A stretch of DNA of 64,000 nucleotides, taken from assembly GCA_029532625.1 (NCBI GenBank), contig JARFXM010000006.1:1240001-1304000 (forward strand), given 5' to 3'. Made by a program: the position numbers and the translations under genes. The stretch is from Lomentospora prolificans. Its lineage: Eukaryota; Ascomycota; Sordariomycetes; Microascales; Microascaceae. Each line of letters begins with the position of its first letter. Position 1 is the stretch's first letter. The notes under the pieces are model-generated. The model was not told where the DNA came from and searched no databases. It saw nothing but the letters and a program-made list of their open reading frames with translations. Of this stretch, positions 25,201 through 38,433 are shown piece after piece.

Positions 25201-25641
25201 CCGCCTGGTTGGTTCAGAGAATCCTCGATAAAACTAACACTGTCTCCTCAACCCAGAGCATTCTCGCCGGTTTCTCTCCACGAACATCACTTATATCTCG
25301 AGACGTGACCACGACTATACTTTGCTCCTGACGCCGAGTCCTTTTGACACGATCTCGCTCGAGAAACGATCTAACTGGAGCCATCGATGAATTGCTACAT
25401 TTTCTAGTGTTAAGTACGGCCACTATCGTACGTGTCACTCGCCCATGTTGGGATGCATTCTTTGGCCTAGGATATCGATCTGTGGCTAACGAATCACTGT
25501 CATAGCATTCCTAGTGTTCAATCTCTCCGGATGATCTTGTCGAGAGCCGAGCCCGAACAATATTCTCCTTGTACGCAGAGCCTCCTGTAGGCATCACCCA
25601 CTCCGCTTCTCAACCCGCTGGATCAATCGCTAGACACAGCC

Positions 25642-28600
25642 ATGGCCGGCCCTGTCTCCACCCCGAGGGAGAATGGCAGCCAGGTACCGGCTCGGAATTC
25701 GTCGATTGATTCCGCCATCTCTGCCATTTCCTCGAAATCTCAACCGAACAAGGGCGCCGCTCCAGCAGAAACTCCCACCACCAGTGATGATATTGCCCAC
25801 TTAATAAAAACAGCGGGTAGTGCGGAGGCAGTAATCCAATACCTCTTAAAAGAAAAGAACTCCCAAACGCAACAGAATTCCCAGCTATGGAGGCTCGTCG
25901 ACAAGCAACGTGCCATGATCCTGGGATTGAATAAGGATCTGGAGCGAGCGTTGAAAGACAAGGAGAAGTACCGCAAAAAGCTGAAGGAAGTCCTTGCCAT
26001 GCCTGAGCTCAGTAAGGCCTTGGAAACAAGAGCCCCTAATGGATCTTCAGTTTCCGCCGACGCTGCGGATGCCAATAAAGACAAATCGACTAAGACGATA
26101 GATCTTGCGCGCACACAAGCCCTCCATGTTGCTGTGCCTGACTCACCCAACATGGACTCGGATAGCCAAAAGCATTCACCGGTAGATATGGCCATGGCTC
26201 CGTATCCAATCACCCCGCCCGCTGACGGACCCAACCCTCTCCCTTCTGCTGTCGGCGAACTCCTGGACCCCGCTCATGCTATGCCAAAACCTGAAGAGCA
26301 TGCACTTGACGGATACAATCACGAGGCATTGGAGCGGGCGACGGAGCAATCGCGGAAGGAGGATGCCAACCAGCAAATTAAGGACCTGCCCATCAGTCTG
26401 TCAATACCGCCATCCAGGAGTTTGCCTAGTGAGCCTCCAAGCATTCCCCCCCCACGCCCCCCGCCCGCCCCCCCCAACTGGACTTCCCGCACAACCTCAA
26501 CCGGGTGAAGATGGCATGCAATTCCCTGCGCCACCTCCGAGGAAGGGCCCTCCTGCTCCTTTGCAGCTCGCTAAGGGCCAGAGGCCTGATACTGCTGATG
26601 AGGAAGAGACCGATACTGATTACGACGATATTTTGGAGGTGGATGAGATTGTCAATGAGAAGCGAGGTCGACGGAGAACGAGAGAAGAGGATGAGCGTGA
26701 CCGACATATCCAAGTTCTCAAGGAGGCGGAGGCCCGGAGCCTATCGAAGAAGAGCAAGTCTCCACAGAACCAGCAAACCCCTAACACGCCGCAAGATCGC
26801 GGCAAGGACTCCGCAACTATTCCCCTTAGCCCAAGACACATGCCTCCGGGCCCCATTGTGCGCGAGACTGTAGTCCAGGCCTCGCTTAATGGCATGATGA
26901 ATGGGGATATGGGTGTCCCGCCTGCTCTTTTGAGCCCCGGTTTGCCTGCGAGTCCTCGCCCATTTGGTATTGGTATGGGAGGCCCGCGCTCTCCTCTGCC
27001 TGGCGCGTCCGCCCCTCCCTTGTCGCCTCGTGGTCTCGCTTTTGCCAACGCACCACCCCTCTCACCACGCCCCCCGCGACAGCCCATTCCGCTTCCGCCT
27101 GGAGCCCAGTTGACTGGTGCTTCCATGGCATCGAACAACATGGCTTTACCTACGCCAACCCCAAAGCCCCTTAATATCAACAAGACGAGTACGGATAACT
27201 CACCCTCCACACCCACTATGCAGCAGCAACCCAGCCCTACCTACCGGACTACCATCTTCAAAGGTCTGGTGACGGAAGAATACCCTGATCTACTTCTGCC
27301 TCCGAACGCCCTGCCTTCCGTTGACGTACGGGTTGCTTCTTCGCGAATGAAGCCATCCAGGGCCAGCCTGATCTCCTTGACCCAGCTTGAAGAAGATCCC
27401 GTCTTCACCCTCGCCATTATCTCGCGTGCTGACGGTGGTGAGCTATGGCGCGTGGAAAAAGACTCCGCATCCCTGGCGAAACTCGATTCGCGAATGAAGC
27501 AGTGCGCTGCTTTTACAGCTAAAACGCCTGATCGCTCGTTATTTAGCGGACACGCCCCTGCGAAGCTTGATGCGAGAAGAATCGCCCTCGATCACTACTT
27601 GGATGAGCTGATGAACTCACCTCTCGATGTCGAAACCGCCGTCGAACTTTGCAAATACCTCTCCACTAATACCCTACCGCCCAATTCGGAAGAAACGGTC
27701 GGCGTTAGGAAGAAGGTTACTGCGGTTACCACCCGAAAGGGTGCAGGTGGTCGAGCTCTGATTAGCGGTTACCTCACCAAGCGTGGTAAGAACTTTGGTG
27801 GGTGGAAAGCACGTTATTTCGCTCTCGAAGGGCCCCTTCTCAAGTACTACGAGACTCCCGGAGGCGCGCATCTCGGTACTATCAAGCTGCAAAATGCTCA
27901 AATCGGCAAGCAGGCGCAGCACCAAGATAACCAGTCTCCCGCCCGCGGACCGAATTCGGATGATGCGGACAATCAATATCGCCACGCATTCTTGATTTTG
28001 GAGCCCAAGAAGAAGGATACGAGCAGCCATGTTAAGCACGTTTTGTGTGCTGAAAGCGATATGGAGCGGGACCAGTGGGTCGAGACGCTTCTCCAGTGGA
28101 TCGACTACCGAGATCCCGACGATGAGGACCAACCAGTACAGAAAAAAGGTCAGCAAGAGCGTCGAGGCTCAAATGACAATGCTGGGAAAGCTTCCAAGGG
28201 CCAGCCTAAAAAGAAGCGTGAGCAAGGCAAGCCACAGCACCAGCAGTCCAACTCGGAGACGCTTATCGGTGTAAGCTACGATTCTACCACAGCTGGAGAC
28301 GCGCCTCAAGGCATGCCTCGGGGCCGAAACGGTGGCGCAGCCTCCGACCGACCTAGGACTGCGGGTGGCGAACGGCCAAAGACTGGAGTTGGGCTTCCCG
28401 GTAACCCTCACGACACCGATTTCCAGATCCCTGTAATATCTGCGCCGCGCGACCCGCAGGTCATTTCTGATTCCTCTGCCTGGGGGGCGAAGATGGGTCT
28501 TGTCACTCCCGGTCTTGCTCCGCCAAGCTACGAGGAGAAGAAACAGCGTAAGCGCAGCTTCTTTGGCTTCGGCCCCAAGACGAGATCCTCATCTGACGGG

Positions 28601-29758
28601 CAAGACTCGCTCTTCGACGGAAGCTCCACACCTCCGCAGAACGAATACAAGGGCCCGATCCGTCAAGTCTTTGGAGCCCCCCTCTCGGAAGCTGTCCGAT
28701 TCAACGGCCCTGTTGACATCAACGTACCCTTGCCTGCGGTAGTATACCGATGCATCCAATACCTTGATGCCAGGAACGCCATCTGCGAGGAGGGCATCTT
28801 CCGTCTTAGCGGATCTAACGTCGTGATCAAGCAATTGCGAGAGCGTTTCAACAACGAGAGTGATGTAGATCTCGTAAATGACCGAACATACTATGATATT
28901 CACGCAGTGGCCTCGCTCCTCAAGCTCTATCTGCGCGAGCTGCCGACCACGATTCTTACCCGCGATTTACACCTTGAGTTTCTCGCTGTCACAGAGTTAT
29001 CGAACCTCAAGGAGAAGATCGCAGCGCTCAGTGAGCTTGTCGTACGACTTCCTCAGGCCAACGCTACTCTCTTGAAGTATCTGATTGCGTTCCTAATCAA
29101 GATTATTAATAACGCGGATATGAATAAGATGACGGTCAGAAACGTCGGCATCGTATTCTCGCCTACGCTCAACATTCCTGCGCCGGTCTTTGCTATGTTC
29201 CTGCAGAACTACGAGCCCATCTTCGGCCTCGACCCCGAGGAGTACGAGCTTCCATCTCCTACTTCCGAGTCCGATACTCAGTCCCAAGGACCTGGGCGTC
29301 CATCATTTGAGCCGCAGCCTCGGCCCTCGACTTCTCAGGGTAGCAATGCGTCCCCCCATCGTCAGCGGCTCATGCAAAATGTTATGGACGCTCCCCGAGC
29401 CTCACCTACACCACCCCTCCTCATGAATCTAAACGAGGCCCGCGGATCACCCACACCTCCGCCATCCTTCCCTATGGGTCGACCGACGAACTACGAACCG
29501 GGGTATTTGGCCCAGCAGCAGAACTCTGGGGTCCCTAGTATGCGGCCAGCGTACGAAAGCGGATTCAATGCTCCTTCTGGTTTCGATCCCACATCATTCT
29601 ATAACCCCCCGAGGACCGCAAACCCCGGATACGATAGACCCATCTATGAAGGTGATTTCAGCAAGCGCCGAGAGAGCGCTATCTTTGGAGCCGGCGCTGC
29701 CCCTAACCTGACTCCTCAGCCTTCTAAGAGTCGTCTTCGAGAAGAAACCCTCTATTAA
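25642..29758 (+). CDS. Bem3-like PX-PH-RhoGAP protein (frame interrupted in a C tract)
   Basis: The start is ATG 25642 in a good context (GCCATGGCC). One frame runs from 25642 to about 26475, the rest in the next frame to 29758; treated as one gene it encodes about 1371 aa. Order: coiled coil (about 60-115), long Pro/Ser-rich linker, PX-like domain (about 535-675, nt 27250-27670), PH domain (about 705-824; SGYLTKRGKNFGGWKARYFA), and RhoGAP domain (about 1009-1196) with the arginine finger in GIFRLSG (Arg1054) and the LLKLYLRELP motif. PX-PH-RhoGAP is the architecture of yeast Bem3, a GAP for Cdc42 that limits polarity signalling at growth sites; PX and PH would bind phosphoinositides on membranes. 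The break is at the C8 run 26468-26475: removing one C restores the frame. An 82-nt intron (26429-26510) would also do so. The 3' half is uninterrupted, so the gene is probably functional. Confidence 0.9.
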
Positions 29759-31066
29759 ACTCATCTGGAAGCAGCATTGGTCGCGTCTTGGTCCATATCG
29801 TGCATTGTTCCCGCCATCTTTAATTGGCCATTATCTGCTTCAACCTCGGGCTCTGTTTGATATTTTTTTGCCATTTTCCATTTTCCATTAACACGGGCTG
29901 TCATGATACCAATTTTGGCGTCTGCTATTTTTGTTCACTTTGAAAATTTTTAAGGACGATAATCAACATCCTGCATGGTGGTGGGAATGAAGTCCGAACC
30001 ATGCACAGCATTCAGATTGTTAACACAACACTTCCCTTAGCACCGCTAAGAGGACCACGCTTTCTCCTCACGCCTACACCGGAAGTTGGAGGGAGATACG
30101 ACTGGCAACGACAATGACCAACTCATCACGCAACGCAAACTCCGAGGTGCTTGGCCTTTACGAACACGGATTGTACATTATATCTTTTTTGCTTTCCTTT
30201 CTTTCTTTCTTGTTTTGCTCCCCCTCTTTTGCAATTATTCGAGTTGGCGGATATGGGACCCAGGCGTCGTCTCGGATGGTATCCTTGATTATAGTGTTTT
30301 TCTTCTCCCGCATCCAATTGTCTTGTCTTACTCTTGGCTTGTAAGAGAAGGGCCAGCTTTATTCGGAGCGACTGATTCTGCACGTGGTACGCATCCGTAA
30401 TAGGCAATGTAGGAGTTGACGGAATCCTATTGCTACGCAAGGCGTCTTGGGAGTTAGGGACCAAGCCGTCCGGCTTCTTTTTTCTTGTGTGTAAATATAT
30501 ACCTCTGGGTTGGACAGGGCAGTCTCTATCTATTTAACAGTAATGACGACAACTTTTGAACTTGAACTACTTGTATGACTAGGACGAGGAGATCCGGTTG
30601 TCAAGTCTATAGGACTGTCGGGAACAAAATACTGCTTGAAACCCCCATTTGCTCTCACTGGCCCGAGACTGATGTTATTAGGGTCATCCCGGCTTCGCCA
30701 AGTTAGTCGTAATTTGATTACATAATATGCTGCAACCAGCGCGACTTAATTTTATCGGTGATCTGGTTGCCGTCCCCCGACGCTTCCGGCTCGTGCAAAT
30801 CAAGCATAAGAAAAATAGCATCGGCCCATGGTATTCCGTGTCTCCGGGTTCCTGGAAGCTTAAGCACCTAATCTACGATAGCGCGTTACGTTTTCTTATT
30901 TTTATTTTATTTTATTTTATTTTATTTATTTATTTTTTTGCTTAGCCCAGTTTCTAGAGGGCTAATAGTCTTTTTCTCAGTGGGACTGAAGTGCGCTCTT
31001 CCTTCATCTTCTCCTCCCCCCTTCAGGTGAAGGGAGCATTCCCACTCCTCTAAATTCAACACAGGC
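29759..31066. other. Intergenic between BEM3 and the Zn2Cys6 gene
   Basis: Holds the 3' flank of BEM3 and the promoter of the regulator. A TTTTA microsatellite lies at 30896-30940. Two short overlapping frames at 30086-30400 are not supported. Confidence 0.5.
30896..30940. repeat. TTTTA microsatellite
   Basis: About eight near-perfect TTTTA/TTTAT units, about 125 bp upstream of the Zn2Cys6 gene start. It is a poly(dT)-type element that may keep nucleosomes off the promoter (inference). Confidence 0.8.
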
Positions 31067-33791
31067 ATGACATATGGGGGTTCAGGGGCTAGTCCCCATA
31101 CGCTAGGGGCATCATCGGTGGCCTCATCCCCGGCTCAAGGGGGTTCCACCTCTAGCGGGCGCTTTGGGGATACCTCTGCTCAAAGTGACACCGCAGTGGA
31201 CACTCCACCCAAGGGACAGGACACTGGGTCTACTTCATTCGTAGTCGGGGGTTCGTCCGGTACAAGCGCGGTGCAGCAACCGAGATCTACCGCAGAAGCC
31301 GGACCGGCGCACGCCGATGATTCTAAAAGGGCCCGGGCTTGTGAGGCGTGTCGAGGTTTGAAGGTGCGATGTGAGATGGCGGAGGAGGGGCCGTGCCGAC
31401 GGTGCATGAAAGCGGGGCGGAGGTGCGTCGTCACGGCGAGAACTCGCACGGGGGAGAGGCAGAAGAAGACTGATACCAGGGTTGCAGAGCTGGAGAAGAA
31501 GATTGATGCCTTGACGGCAACCTTGCAGTCCAGGGCGGGGCCGGAAGCTCAGGTGCCGACATACGATGGCGGCGAGGGCGCGCCCGGTGCAAAGCGGTCT
31601 TTAGCCTCAACAATCCTTTCACCACATAGCGGCTCCGCGACGCCACATACGCGGTTGCGGGACTGGGGTGTGTCTAAGACAACGGAAAATCCATCTGCGG
31701 CATCGGGAAGCTACCCATCATATGCGGGTGCAGGACAAAAGAGAAAAATAACTGATATCTTAGGCGTCGATGCCCAGGCTTCTTCACAGAAAAAGCCGCC
31801 AACCGCGAAGGAGATGAGCCTCGGGCCCGATTATACCGACGTCGTAGAGAGGGGTGTGATGACAGGTGAAATTGCTGACGAGCTGTTTGCGAGGTACAAC
31901 GAGGATATGGTCCCTCACCTCCCCGGGGTTGTGTTCCCACCTACTGAAAGAGCGGCCGACCTTCGAAAAGAGAAGCCCTTGCTATTTCTCGCCGTCATGT
32001 CCGCTGCCGCCGCTGCATACCCCCACATGCAACGTGAGCTTATCGAAGAGCTGATGGAGATTTTTGGTCGGAAGATCATCTGCAACGGCGAGAAAAGCCT
32101 TGAAATTGTGCAGGCTCTTCTTGTATCTGTGATGTGGTACTTCCCACCAGAGAGCTTCGAGGAGCTCAAGTTCTACCAGCTAGCACACATCGCGATTGTC
32201 ATGGCCCTGGATCTCGGCCTAGGCCGCAGCAACCCGGTAAAACCGAGGAACGCAAACCAGCCCTCGGGCATGCACACGCTAGGCTTTTATAGCTTCCGCC
32301 CGGGAAAAGACGACCCCGAGAGTTTGGAGTGCCGACGTACGTGGCTCGCCTGCTATTACCTTTCAAGCAATACCGCCATGGGCCTACGGCGCCCGTTTCT
32401 CCTTCGGTGGAGTACGTTCATGGAGGATAGTGTGAAGCATTTAGAGGCATCGCCAGAAGCGGCGCCAACGGACAAGTTTCTCTGCTACTTAGTGCGCATA
32501 AATAAGCTCGGGGAAGATGTGTCGTTGCGCTTTTCGCTTGATGATCCCGGCCTGACGTCAAATATTCAGGAGATAGGGACACAATTAGCCCTCCGTGGCT
32601 TCGAAGTGGAGTTGGAGAGACTGAAGCGCTCCATACCAGAAGAGTTAATGCAACGTGTGTTTATACCATTCCCTTTAACCTTTTCATCTTTGATGCTAAT
32701 GTTAGACGAACATAGCATCCATGATATTCGGCTTCGAATACATCAACATCTCTATGCACGAAAGCTGTCTACAAGGCCCTCATATGGACTCCTTCAAGGC
32801 CTGTATCGCGACAGCAAATTTAGATGACGAGATGGTCAACCCACGCTCTCTTGGTCGCGCCCAAATTGACGCGCTTCTCACTTGTATAGCCGCCGTCTCA
32901 ACCTCCTTCGACACTTTCCTCGCTATGGACATATCTAAGATCCGTTGCCTACCCGTATTCAACTTTGTGCGCATCGCATACGCACTCGTCATTCTCATCA
33001 AGGTCAACCTGGCCATAACAGCGCCAGAGTCTGTGTTGGCGAACGTGATTACGGACAGCCTCAAGGCTGAGTATTATTTGGACTCTTTGCTGGCCAAATT
33101 CCTCGAGGCATCGGCAGAGGACAAGTGTCGCCCAGCAGGGAAGTTCTTATTAGTCCTGGCTATGCTTAAGGGGTGGTTTACAAATAAGGCCTCGAATATG
33201 CGGAAGGACAATGCCAGCAACGACAAGGACAGCAAAGGGGATGGGTCAGATCTCCAACAAACGAGCGGGTTAGGCCAAACTTCCGTGTCCAGGACTGCTA
33301 CTTCGAAATCAGCAGGCGCCGATATCTCGCCTGCGATGGGCCACGCCCGAGGTTATACCCAGAATCAAGAGCAACCAACCCCGAGTATGGCAAGTTATTT
33401 TGGCGCAGCCACGGCCAACACCCCGTTACAGCTATTATCTGAAGTCGCCACGGGCGATCCGAACCCAAAATATCCACAAGCCAGTACGGGATGGCTCAAT
33501 AGAGCTCGGCAGACGTACACGTTTAACGAAGGGAGGGGTTCTATGGATATGCAAGGACAGGCTCCCTGGCCCCCCGTCCCGCCTATGGGGGGCGGTATGG
33601 GATTCGAGAGCATCGGCGACGGAATGGATTGGGAAGGTTTGGCGTTGGGTCTTGGGGTAGGGCTTCCTGTTACCGAGACGGGGATCTTGGGCATGATGAC
33701 AGGAGAGGTCAACCTTCAGGCCCCAGGTATGAACACAGGCGTTGGTATGGCTATGGGTGGCTGGAATTCGATGTACCAGAATCAAGGCTGA
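31067..33791 (+). CDS. Zn2Cys6 transcription factor (War1-like type)
   Basis: Exons 31067-32656 and 32706-33791 with a 49-nt intron (branch CTAAT, acceptor TTAG, in phase; the donor GTGTTT is weak) give 891 aa. A Ser/Thr/Gly-rich N-terminus is followed by a complete binuclear zinc cluster: ACEACRGLKVRC, then PCRRCMKAGRRC, using Cys92, 95, 102, 110, 113 and 120. A dimerising coiled coil follows at about 130-155 (VAELEKKIDALTATLQ). Residues about 255-680 form the fungal middle homology region (DVVERGVMTGEIADELFARY). The C-terminus is Gly/Met-rich (about 790-891) and may be the activation part. The CEACRGLKVRC finger with the RQKKTDTRVAELEKKIDALT linker resembles proteins called War1 in moulds, where yeast War1 controls weak-acid stress; that label comes from memory and is tentative. 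The targets are not evident from the neighbours. Confidence 0.92.
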
Positions 33792-36700
33792 TGTCCTCTC
33801 TTCTCTTTCGAATTATTATTTAGCAGCAGCGTTATATCTCGGGCGATTAACAATGATGTACAATAGTCTACAGCTTAGTTAGGACAGGCAAAAGGTCCGG
33901 ATCGGTTTTGGAAATGAAGGGATAGGGAGAGGGGCTCGAAATGTTAGAAACCAAATATCTAGAAGCGTACTAGACCCCTCGCGTCTTTCCTTGATCACAT
34001 ATAGAGTTGCATGCTGCACGAGCAGGAGGGGAATGAGCCGATTATGGCGGGGCTGCAATAGCGTCACAAGCTTTCAGGTAGGCAGAGTAGTTTTATGAGA
34101 TGGTGGAAGGCACCGCTTGAGCAAGACCCGCTTGTTAGTTAAAAAGAAAAGGAGGGGGAGACTAGCTTTGAACAGGAAAGCGGGAGTGAGATCGGGCACG
34201 CTGCAGAGTCTGGGGTAAAAGTAGTGCTAACAAACCAAAGTGGGGCCGAGCCAGGTGCGCACCAGCAAGCTAGGCATCTAGTTCGCTTTTGTGTTTGGAA
34301 AGAACAGGGCCGCATGGCATGATAAAGGGGACGGGGGAAATCAGTATGCCCAAGGCATTGACTTTGGGCGTCGATAGCATTCTCCATGGAAAAGACTAGG
34401 TGTTGTTCAATGTATCTCCAGATCTAGAGTAACCCCCTTCTAGTGGACCTCTCCTTCAAGTGCCCCACAAGGGACAGGTGCCAATCTTCTTCGTGCCTCC
34501 CTGTGCCAAGCATCCTGCCATGGCTCGAGGTCTCCAGCAATGGGGTGGGGAATGGCGAGGAGACAGCGGAGGCGGGGGTACCATGATGGTCTTCCGGGCA
34601 ATAGTTGCTGGAGGAAAGTTGCCCCACTGAACCTGATCAACGGCGCAAGGATGACGGAACCCCATTAGCTATGCTTTTCCACCTTCCTCATCGTTCGGTT
34701 TAATAGTCCTCGAACGATGGCTTGAATGAGGAACGATAAACGGCGAACCTTGCTGAAGTTGTTAAGATGTATCTAGTAGCACGCGACGCTGATCAGTAGT
34801 ACCCCAATATCCTGTAGTGGGAGAAGGAAGCAGGGAGGAATTCATTTGAAGATAACAAGCCGAGGGTAGGGCCTGGGGTACGTACTTGGTAGCAAAGGCC
34901 AGCGATAGAACTATTAAGAGTATGGGGTAGGTACGAGTGTACTGGGACCCCTTCTCCTTGTGACAGGGAAGACCTGGGTTGCGCAGCGATTGCACGTGCA
35001 ATTAATGATAACAGTCTATCTCCCACGAGGAAGCAGGTATTGCAACTGGTCAAACCAACATACACGGGCGCACAGTTGGGACATGGTCGGGAGCAAGCTT
35101 GCAGGGTGGAGACCTAAGGAGTCTACGTGCGTCTTTCGCACAGCACCGCCAGCGTGCACCCACTATTAACTATGCCGGGCGAGCGGTCGAAGATACGGGC
35201 CACAAGCTTCAATGACATGTGCACTTCTACCTAGCCGAGAGCTCCTCCTCATCAATGCTGACTGCATATGGTCTGGGGACTTTTCCCCGAAGACGAAAAT
35301 ATGCATCAATCTCAATTCTGCGCGTGAGATGGAAATCTGCTGCCTTGTCCCGATGAATTTTATAATTGGGCGCTATTTCCCAATCGCTTTTAACACCACC
35401 GCTTCCGCAGTTTTAAGGGTAGTGGAACGGTGGAGGGAGGATGAATGGAGGGGAAGTGATCCGGCGCTTTTGTAACGAGCTACGGTCGCTGGCATAGTAT
35501 GACGTAATCTGCTCCCGATGATTCAATGGTGAACTCGTCCAGCCGAACGATAGCCAGGGCTCGACAAAGGGAACTACTGAATACAGTTATATTAGGTTTC
35601 ATGTGTACTGCCCAATCATGATGCACGCAATTGGGATACTGATCGAAGGCAAACATTCGCCACCTACGAAGGTACACCCAATCATTAACCCGTTGACGAT
35701 GCATCGAGGTGGGGGAAGGTGCATATCCGGACAATGTATCCCGGACGATGTGTCTCAGTAAATGTACCTTGAGAAGAGTTAGAGCCAGCGTTATCTGCAG
35801 GAGGGGGGGGCCGCTTGTGTCAATGTAGTCACTAAAGGCCATGCAGAAGGAAAGTGCGTGTACATGAAGTCCAAACCTTCTCACCCACCATCTCCAAGCG
35901 CCTGTCTTAGTTCTGAGGTTCCCTCTAGGGCTTACCCGCTAGCCAATTAGGTTAGCTGGAACTTGGAAATCTGGCGTGGACGAGCAGCCCGTATGCGCAC
36001 GCTGTCCAGCTCACACCCTCCCTTGAATAGTACCCGTGAGCATTCTGAGAACTCGAGGCTGTTACACCACAGAGCTTTGAGAACTGCAGGAAGATGGCGG
36101 GCCTTCTGCTCAGAAGCTTCCCGGTGTTGCTCTTGGGGGGGGAGGGGTCCGCGGCGGACGCATGAGCATCTCTAGTCCTTGAGGAGAGCTGCTGGCTGCA
36201 TGCAGCCTCTTGTGTGATAACTTGGGTTGAGTCATTGGATTCACCCATGGTTCTGGACCCCGGAGCTTCTTTCTTAGTTCCGCTCTGCCTTGGGAGCCAA
36301 GATTCCCTAGCCCTCTACCATGGCTTCGGCAAAATTACCAAGCTAGACTGGGGAAGGCGACAGGAGATGAAGGTTAACAAAGCCCCCATGTTCTTGGTTC
36401 AGTGGACCTCGTTGGCGAACTCGAGCGCACGTTTCTTGTTCATGAGCGATTGTGAAGGTTGATGGGGCATGCTCCCCCCGTATCTCCCGGCTTGCATTTT
36501 GGGCCGTTCGCTATCAGTCAATATTTACTTTCCACGCAGTGAAGGGCAATTGATGCAACAAGCTCCAACATTGACTGTAGCTTTCGAGGTAAAACGCTTC
36601 ATCGAGCTGGCCTGCAGCGCGTCGATATCTCCCCAATTGACTATACAAACCTCGTGGCTTGATTTATTTGTCAATGGCTGCTCCCATCGCTTTCCCCCTT

Positions 36701-38433
36701 CGGCATCGCGTTTTCAAAGAAGGCTTGTGACGTAGGAGAGAAGGCGGTGGAGTCGAGGTGGGTGGTCCATAATCATCGGTGCCCTCGGGGTTCCAGCACC
36801 TGTCTCCACACGCTCGCCCTCGCGCCGGGGCAACCTGCCTCCCTTCGGATACGTATGCTGGCCATTCTTTCGTCAGGCACTAACTCTGCGAGGAGCTAGA
36901 CGGAAAGTGCGGAGGAGAGTGACCTAGAACCTACATAGCGTAGAACACTGGCAGGAGAGCACTGGTTGATACTCTTGCTACCGGTTCTGTACACTCATAG
37001 TGCGTGGCGCGGTGTGCATGAGGTGGTACACGAGCATGATGGTGGGAGGAAGCAACCATCCAAGAGTAAAGGGTCAGATCTAGGATTTTCAAGAGCTGTG
37101 GCCTAGGTCAGGACGAACTCAAGCTAAGGCGCGTTCAGACTATGACATCTTGTCCGTTTATTGGAATCTTCCAGCTCGATGCCCATCCTGGGCACTCGGG
37201 GGCTTGGGAAGGGTCCTGATTCGCTAAGCGTTGTCTTTGAGCAACCTTTCTAGTACCCTCGTGTGGTGGCACTCCGTGGGTGTTTGTGCCCCTAACCCAG
37301 TACCTCGTATGTATCCTGCAGTTGCAAGACAGTACAAGCGCAGGGATGGTACATCGGGATAGGTACCCACAGGGTACGACGGTCGGATTTTCCTTTGGCT
37401 CCACTCCAGTCGACTCACCATCTCTTCTAGTTCCAGTTCTTTCCTTACCTTCCTCGACCAGTGCTGATATCACTTATTATCGCCCTTCATTCCTCACTAT
37501 GACCTTCGACCTTTCCTTCCTGCCCCCGTCTCGTTTCCCTTCTTCAACTCCACTTTCCCAAACTCCCCAGACTCTCCTTCAACAAGCCTCTCACTCCTTC
37601 TATCACCAGTCCATCCCCCTATCATGGTCAATTGACTAAAATCCAACACTTTAGAGACATCTGAACCCCTCCCTGGACTTAGTATCGGCCAATATCATCA
37701 CCACAGACTTCGTCTTGACAGTATCGTCCCGTTTTACAGCTCGGTCATTTAACAATCTCACAATTGATCTTCAGTCCTTACATCGGATCGACGGCTACTC
37801 ACGTACGATTCGTTCATCGGCACCTCATTTCTGGGTTCCACAAGGCCTGAGGATCGCGATATCTGGAGCTAATCCGTAGCACAAGAGCTTCGGCCACGTC
37901 ACGGACCTGGTACTGGCAACCCAGTCCATCTTCGAGTTTCGAAATAAGAACCGTTCCCCTCTTTTTGATGGGGCCCCAAGGACTATTTGCATCGCCTCAC
38001 CGTCCGACTCGATATAGCTTTCCCCAGGCCTGTTCCTATTTTTGAATTCTCGAAGAAAACCCCTGTCCGCTACATTCCTGCGACATCAATTCGAAGATAA
38101 GTTGTACCAAGTCCCAGTAGCGGCCAACTTTAGCGCACCGACTCCACTACATCATCCGTCTTCTGCACGATTAGCCACTCTGACGATACCCCACCACCCC
38201 CTTTGCTACACCCCGAGATACAACAGAAAAGAGTCCCGTTTCACGCACTCTATTTCTCGAACCATTCTCGGCCAACTTCTATTGAGCCATCGTCCCACCT
38301 CAACTGATCTTTCTCCTCTGCACGAAAACTTGCAAACCCGATTCCGATATTATCAGCCCCATCGCTGCATCAGAAACATCGGCTATATAAACTCCCCGCG
38401 AGCGTCACAGGACCCCGTCCTCCTCCCTTCACC
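33792..38433. other. 4.6-kb intergenic region
   Basis: No supported gene. The right part (about 37,440-38,430) is pyrimidine-rich with several short upstream frames and carries a TATA element close to the next gene. The left part has scattered short frames without motifs. Confidence 0.5.
38384..38391 (+). promoter_or_regulatory. TATA box of the poly-Asn/RRxS gene
   Basis: TATATAAA about 43 bp before the ATG at 38434, a full TATA match. The leader would then be very short, and the pyrimidine-rich DNA upstream would be promoter rather than leader. Confidence 0.5.

Larger units (their letters stand above)
16533..25641. other. 9.1-kb gene-poor region
   Basis: No frame with a recognisable domain and no convincing spliced gene was found on either strand. 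Contents seen: a degenerate 20-bp tandem repeat at 20958-21004, a 26-bp perfect palindrome at 22239-22264, and a pyrimidine-rich stretch with a short CA run (24780-25000) leading into the BEM3 gene. The last several hundred bases are probably the BEM3 promoter and leader. Long non-coding transcripts or unrecognised small genes cannot be excluded. Confidence 0.5.

Noticed and set aside
26620..27216. 198-aa minus-strand frame
   Set aside because: Antisense shadow of the Pro-rich linker in the BEM3 gene.
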